A DNA stretch of 64,000 nt. It comes from Io17-Chloro-G2 sp963663135. GTDB lineage: Bacteria > Chloroflexota > Dehalococcoidia > Lucifugimonadales > UBA3495. Positions 61,294 through 64,000 of this stretch are shown in pieces. The stretch spans positions 1 to 64,000 of the forward strand of contig CAXXRM010000004.1 in the NCBI GenBank assembly GCA_963663135.2, given 5' to 3'. Each line of letters opens with the position of its first letter. Positions within the stretch are counted from its first letter, which is position 1. A model generated the notes under the pieces. That model worked only from the letters and a program-made list of their open reading frames with translations, had not been told where the DNA came from and searched no databases. The position numbers and the translations under genes were made by a program.

Positions 61294-61646
61294 CCAAGCG
61301 GGGACGCCACGCTGTTCCCCAGTAGGGGGGACACGACGCGACCGCGGCCTCAAGAAGCCCCCACCATGGCCGTTGCGGTGGGCATCCACTCCCCGGCTAG
61401 GCACCGGAACGTTAAAGCCGGTCGAGGCGTTATGGGTATACGCGCGTGACGCTAATCATCGGGATTTTTCGGATTCCCAACGCGGCCAGAATTGGCGGGG
61501 GAAGCGGGAACATTCCTTGAAATAGCGAAGCCCCCGCAACCGGGAGGCGCGCATTGCATGTTGCCTGAGAAACTCCCTTGGAACATGCAGTTGCGACCGC
61601 CGGCTGCGGGGACTTTTTGTGGCGCTAGCGAAAGGCGGTGTCTGGA
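61294..61646. other. Intergenic region with faint decayed repeat
   Basis: About 350 bp, no gene. CCCCACCATGGCCGTTGCGG near 61358 and GGATTCCCAACGCGGCC near 61471 resemble very diverged family-M arms in inverted orientation. Nothing else. Confidence 0.3.
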
Positions 61647-62054
61647 CTAGTCGCTGGTCACCCATCCGGTGTGGGAGACGTCGATGACCATGTCATGGGG
61701 GCCGCCCCACTTCTGCTCGTAGTTGCGCGGGACATCGCCAAGGTTGACTTCCAGGCCGTCCCGGTTGCCCAGCGGCTTGCCGTTGACCTTCTCCAGCCTC
61801 TTGCCCGCCTCTTCCAGGTCGTCCACCTTGAACCCGATGTGGTGGATGCCGTTGTAGTTGGGACCGTTCTGTCCTACGTCGGCGTCCTTCTCGGTCTTAT
61901 GGTTCAAAATGGCCAGGTTGATGTAGCCGTCGCTCAGGAACACGGCGCCGTTGTCGCTCTTGCGGACCTCCGTCATTTCAAAAGCTTCCCGGAAAAAATC
62001 GCCAACTTCTTTGGGGTTTGAACTGGTAATGGCAATATGCCGAATTTTGCCCAT
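61647..62054 (-). CDS. VOC (glyoxalase-fold) family protein
   Basis: A 135-residue VOC protein. K-I-R-H-I-A-I-T-S-S-N-P-K-E-V carries the first His, V-F-L-S-D-G-Y-I-N-L-A-I-L and G-I-H-H-I-G-F-K-V-D-D-L-E-E the second set, and the C-terminus P-H-D-M-V-I-D-V-S lacks the usual final Glu-rich segment. ATG at 62052-62054 with TGGAG directly upstream and AGGAGG further. Substrate unknown. Confidence 0.83.
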   Translation of the reverse strand: MGKIRHIAITSSNPKEVGDFFREAFEMTEVRKSDNGAVFLSDGYINLAILNHKTEKDADVGQNGPNYNGIHHIGFKVDDLEEAGKRLEKVNGKPLGNRDGLEVNLGDVPRNYEQKWGGPHDMVIDVSHTGWVTSD

Positions 62055-62421
62055 AACTCCATCCTCCTCTTGTGATCGTTGGTGTCCCGGCAGACCGGGA
62101 TAGCACGTTTTGTTTGGTGAGTATACATTTGAGAGGCTGACTCCGCAATCGGACACAAAATCCGGTTACGGCGATCTTTCAATGTCAGGCACCGCGGGCA
62201 CAGCCAGACACTGCGGGGACGTTGTTCCAGCCCGGAATTTGCCGCCATTTGAGCTGCGGGTCCCTATCATCCCTGCCTGGCCCGGCTGTCCGGGTTTGAG
62301 CGGCCCCGGGAAACAAGGGTACAATTAGATTGACTTGATGGACCTGCCGCGGCCCCGGAGCAATGCTACGGGCAGATGGGCATCGGTCCGCACCAGACCG
62401 AAACAGCAGACGGAGACAAGT
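62055..62421. other. Intergenic region between VOC and mutase genes
   Basis: About 365 bp between divergent genes. No gene, repeat or strong structure noted; it should carry the mutase promoter. Confidence 0.3.
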
Positions 62422-64000
62422 ATGCCCAGCAGCAACCAGGAAGAGTGGGAGGCTCAAACCCTGAATCCCACCGTGAGCCGGTTTCCCCAGCGACAGGACC
62501 GGTTTTTTACCGACAGCGGCATTGAGATAGACGCCCTGTATGGACCGGAAGGTTCGGCGGGGCACGACTTTGACTACAACCGTGATCTGGGTTATCCGGG
62601 AGAGTACCCCTATACCAGGGGTGTGCAGCCAAATACCTACCGGGGCCGTATCTGGACCATGCGCCAGTATTCCGGATATGCCACCGCCTCTGAAACCAAC
62701 CGCAGGTTCCGGTACCTGCTGGACCAGGGCCAAACGGGTCTTTCGGTGGCGTTCGACCTGCCCACGCAGATCGGTTACGACTCGGACCATGAGTTGGCAA
62801 GGGGAGAAGTGGGGAAGGTGGGTGTGCCCATCTGCAGCCTGGAGGACATGGAAGCCCTGTTTGAGGGCATCCCCCTGGACCAGGTAAGCACCTCCATGAC
62901 CATAAACGCCACCGCGTCTATCCTGCTGTGTCTTTACATCGCGGTCGCCAACCGGAATGGAATACCAACCGGCAAGCTGACCGGAACTATCCAGAACGAC
63001 ATTCTCAAGGAATACATCGCTCGGGGGACCTACGCCTACCCCCCCAGGCCGTCCATGCGCCTGGTGGTGGACGTGTTCAAGTATTGCGCCGAAAACGTGC
63101 CGCGTTGGAACACAATCAGCGTGAGCGGCTATCACATGAGGGAAGCCGGCGCCACCGCGGTGCAGGAACTGGCTTTCACCTTCGCAGATGCCATCGCCTA
63201 CGTTCAGGCGGCGGTGGACGCTGGCCTGCCGGTTGACGAATTCGCGCCCCGACTTTCCTTCTTTTTCGTGGCCCAGAATAACCTGTTCGAAGAGGTGGCG
63301 AAGTTTCGGGCCGCGCGGCGCATGTGGGCCAAGATTATGAAGGAACGCTTCGACGCACGGGACCCGCGGTCGATGACGCTGCGGTTCCACACTCAGACCG
63401 CCGGAGTGGCCCTCACCGCCCAGCAGCCCGACAACAACCTGATCCGGTGCACCATCCAGGCGTTGGCGGGGGTGCTAGGCGGGTCGCAGTCGCTGCACGT
63501 CAATTCCCGCGACGAGGCGCTGGCGTTGCCCACCGAGGAGTCGGTGCAGCTCTCGCTGCGCACCCAGCAGATCATTGCCTATGAAAGCGGGGCAGCCGAC
63601 GTGGTGGACCCTCTGGGGGGGTCTTACTACGTGGAATCCCTGACCAACCGGCTGGAGGCGGAAGCGTTCGAATACCTGCAACGGATCGATGACATGGGCG
63701 GCGCGGTCTTGGCCATCGAGCAAGGCTACCAGGTTATGGAAATCGGTGAGGCCGCTTACCAGCACCGCCGGGAAGTGGAGTCTGGGTCTCGCACTATCGT
63801 GGGCGTCAATCAATACGTGACCGAGGAAGGTCCGGTGGAAGGACTGCTTAGAGTTGATGAGCAGGCCGCGCAAAGCCAGGTTCAACGGTTGCAGAGGTTG
63901 AGGAAGACCCGAGACGGAGACCTGGTCAAGTCAACCCTGTCCCGGTTGGCCGATGTTGCCCGCAGTGAGGCCAATACAGTGCCGGCAATCCTGGAATGTG
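62422..64000 (+). CDS. Methylmalonyl-CoA mutase large subunit (3' end cut by window edge)
   Basis: The first 526 residues of an acyl-CoA mutase. P-Y-T-R-G-V-Q-P-N-T-Y-R-G-R-I-W-T-M-R-Q-Y is the CoA/radical tunnel, with Tyr as in methylmalonyl-CoA mutases rather than Phe as in isobutyryl-CoA mutases; L-S-V-A-F-D-L-P-T-Q-I-G-Y-D-S-D-H, M-T-I-N-A-T-A-S, Y-P-P-R-P-S-M-R-L and I-S-V-S-G-Y-H-M-R-E-A-G-A are diagnostic. It interconverts methylmalonyl- and succinyl-CoA with adenosylcobalamin. No B12-binding domain is present yet, so it is probably a separate small subunit beyond the window. CGGAGA precedes the ATG at 62422. Confidence 0.93.
   Translation, partial: MPSSNQEEWEAQTLNPTVSRFPQRQDRFFTDSGIEIDALYGPEGSAGHDFDYNRDLGYPGEYPYTRGVQPNTYRGRIWTMRQYSGYATASETNRRFRYLLDQGQTGLSVAFDLPTQIGYDSDHELARGEVGKVGVPICSLEDMEALFEGIPLDQVSTSMTINATASILLCLYIAVANRNGIPTGKLTGTIQNDILKEYIARGTYAYPPRPSMRLVVDVFKYCAENVPRWNTISVSGYHMREAGATAVQELAFTFADAIAYVQAAVDAGLPVDEFAPRLSFFFVAQNNLFEEVAKFRAARRMWAKIMKERFDARDPRSMTLRFHTQTAGVALTAQQPDNNLIRCTIQALAGVLGGSQSLHVNSRDEALALPTEESVQLSLRTQQIIAYESGAADVVDPLGGSYYVESLTNRLEAEAFEYLQRIDDMGGAVLAIEQGYQVMEIGEAAYQHRREVESGSRTIVGVNQYVTEEGPVEGLLRVDEQAAQSQVQRLQRLRKTRDGDLVKSTLSRLADVARSEANTVPAILEC

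Overview
This window reads as a GC-rich chromosomal segment of a free-living bacterium, most likely a Chloroflexota (SAR202/Dehalococcoidia-like) lineage. That placement is an inference from gene content: several Amidohydro_2-type hydrolases, a thiamine-diphosphate enzyme, malate/lactate-type dehydrogenase, an acyl-CoA mutase, eukaryote-type glutamine synthetase (GSII), and abundant short palindromic repeats. There is no rRNA and only one tRNA, so taxonomy cannot be fixed from the window. Many genes start with TTG or GTG behind a strong AGGAGG, and a few appear leaderless.

Layout. 1-10 kb: universal stress protein, Ca2+/cation antiporter, two amidohydrolases, an aldo/keto reductase behind a palindromic operator, a myo-inositol-phosphate synthase carrying an N-terminal helix-turn-helix domain, a decayed PLP-lyase remnant, an enoyl-CoA hydratase, YggU, a dual-specificity phosphatase and a JAMM protease. 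10.6-17.7 kb: a 103-bp tandem array, a second antiporter, leuB, a two-repeat hypothetical protein, then glcD and an array of eleven 50-bp repeats lying between glcD and glcE. 17.7-26.5 kb: glcE, glcF, lipoprotein, small proteins, DUF5343 protein, alanine-glyoxylate-type aminotransferase and a divergent SDR. 26.5-30.4 kb: an accessory island with a three-repeat lipoprotein flanked by two copies of a MITE-like element, then two abutting IS5-family elements that share one TAA target copy. 30.4-37.6 kb: a tryptophan operon trpE-VOC-trpG-(MITE)-trpD-trpC-trpF-trpB under a Trp-type T-box leader, with no trpA in the window. 38-44 kb: GSII, metF, acpS, nnrD, a HEAT-repeat protein and a PPOX-type protein. 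44.9-55.9 kb: TPP enzyme, two amidohydrolases, a DUF433/PIN-like toxin-antitoxin pair, VOC, histidine phosphatase, HbpS-like, polysaccharide deacetylase, M42-like peptidase and Ldh-type dehydrogenase. 56-64 kb: alpha/beta hydrolase, serA, PanE-like reductase, tRNA-Gly, RidA, VOC and the start of methylmalonyl-CoA mutase.

How it works together. GlcDEF would oxidise glycolate to glyoxylate, and the aminotransferase could turn glyoxylate into glycine. SerA supplies serine for the tryptophan route, which a Trp T-box controls as a block. The VOC gene at 50.4 kb (epimerase-like) and the mutase at 62.4 kb may both serve propionyl/methylmalonyl-CoA metabolism.

The most interesting signals are: (1) the HTH-inositol-phosphate synthase fusion, whose promoter has a perfect operator inside the -35/-10 spacer and a predicted leaderless start; (2) two different transposases each carrying a canonical in-phase -1 frameshift heptamer; (3) a 166-bp MITE-like family that has also spawned tandem arrays and interrupts two biosynthetic operons; (4) a 40-codon ORF with a full-length Shine-Dalgarno and a perfect 13-bp upstream hairpin.
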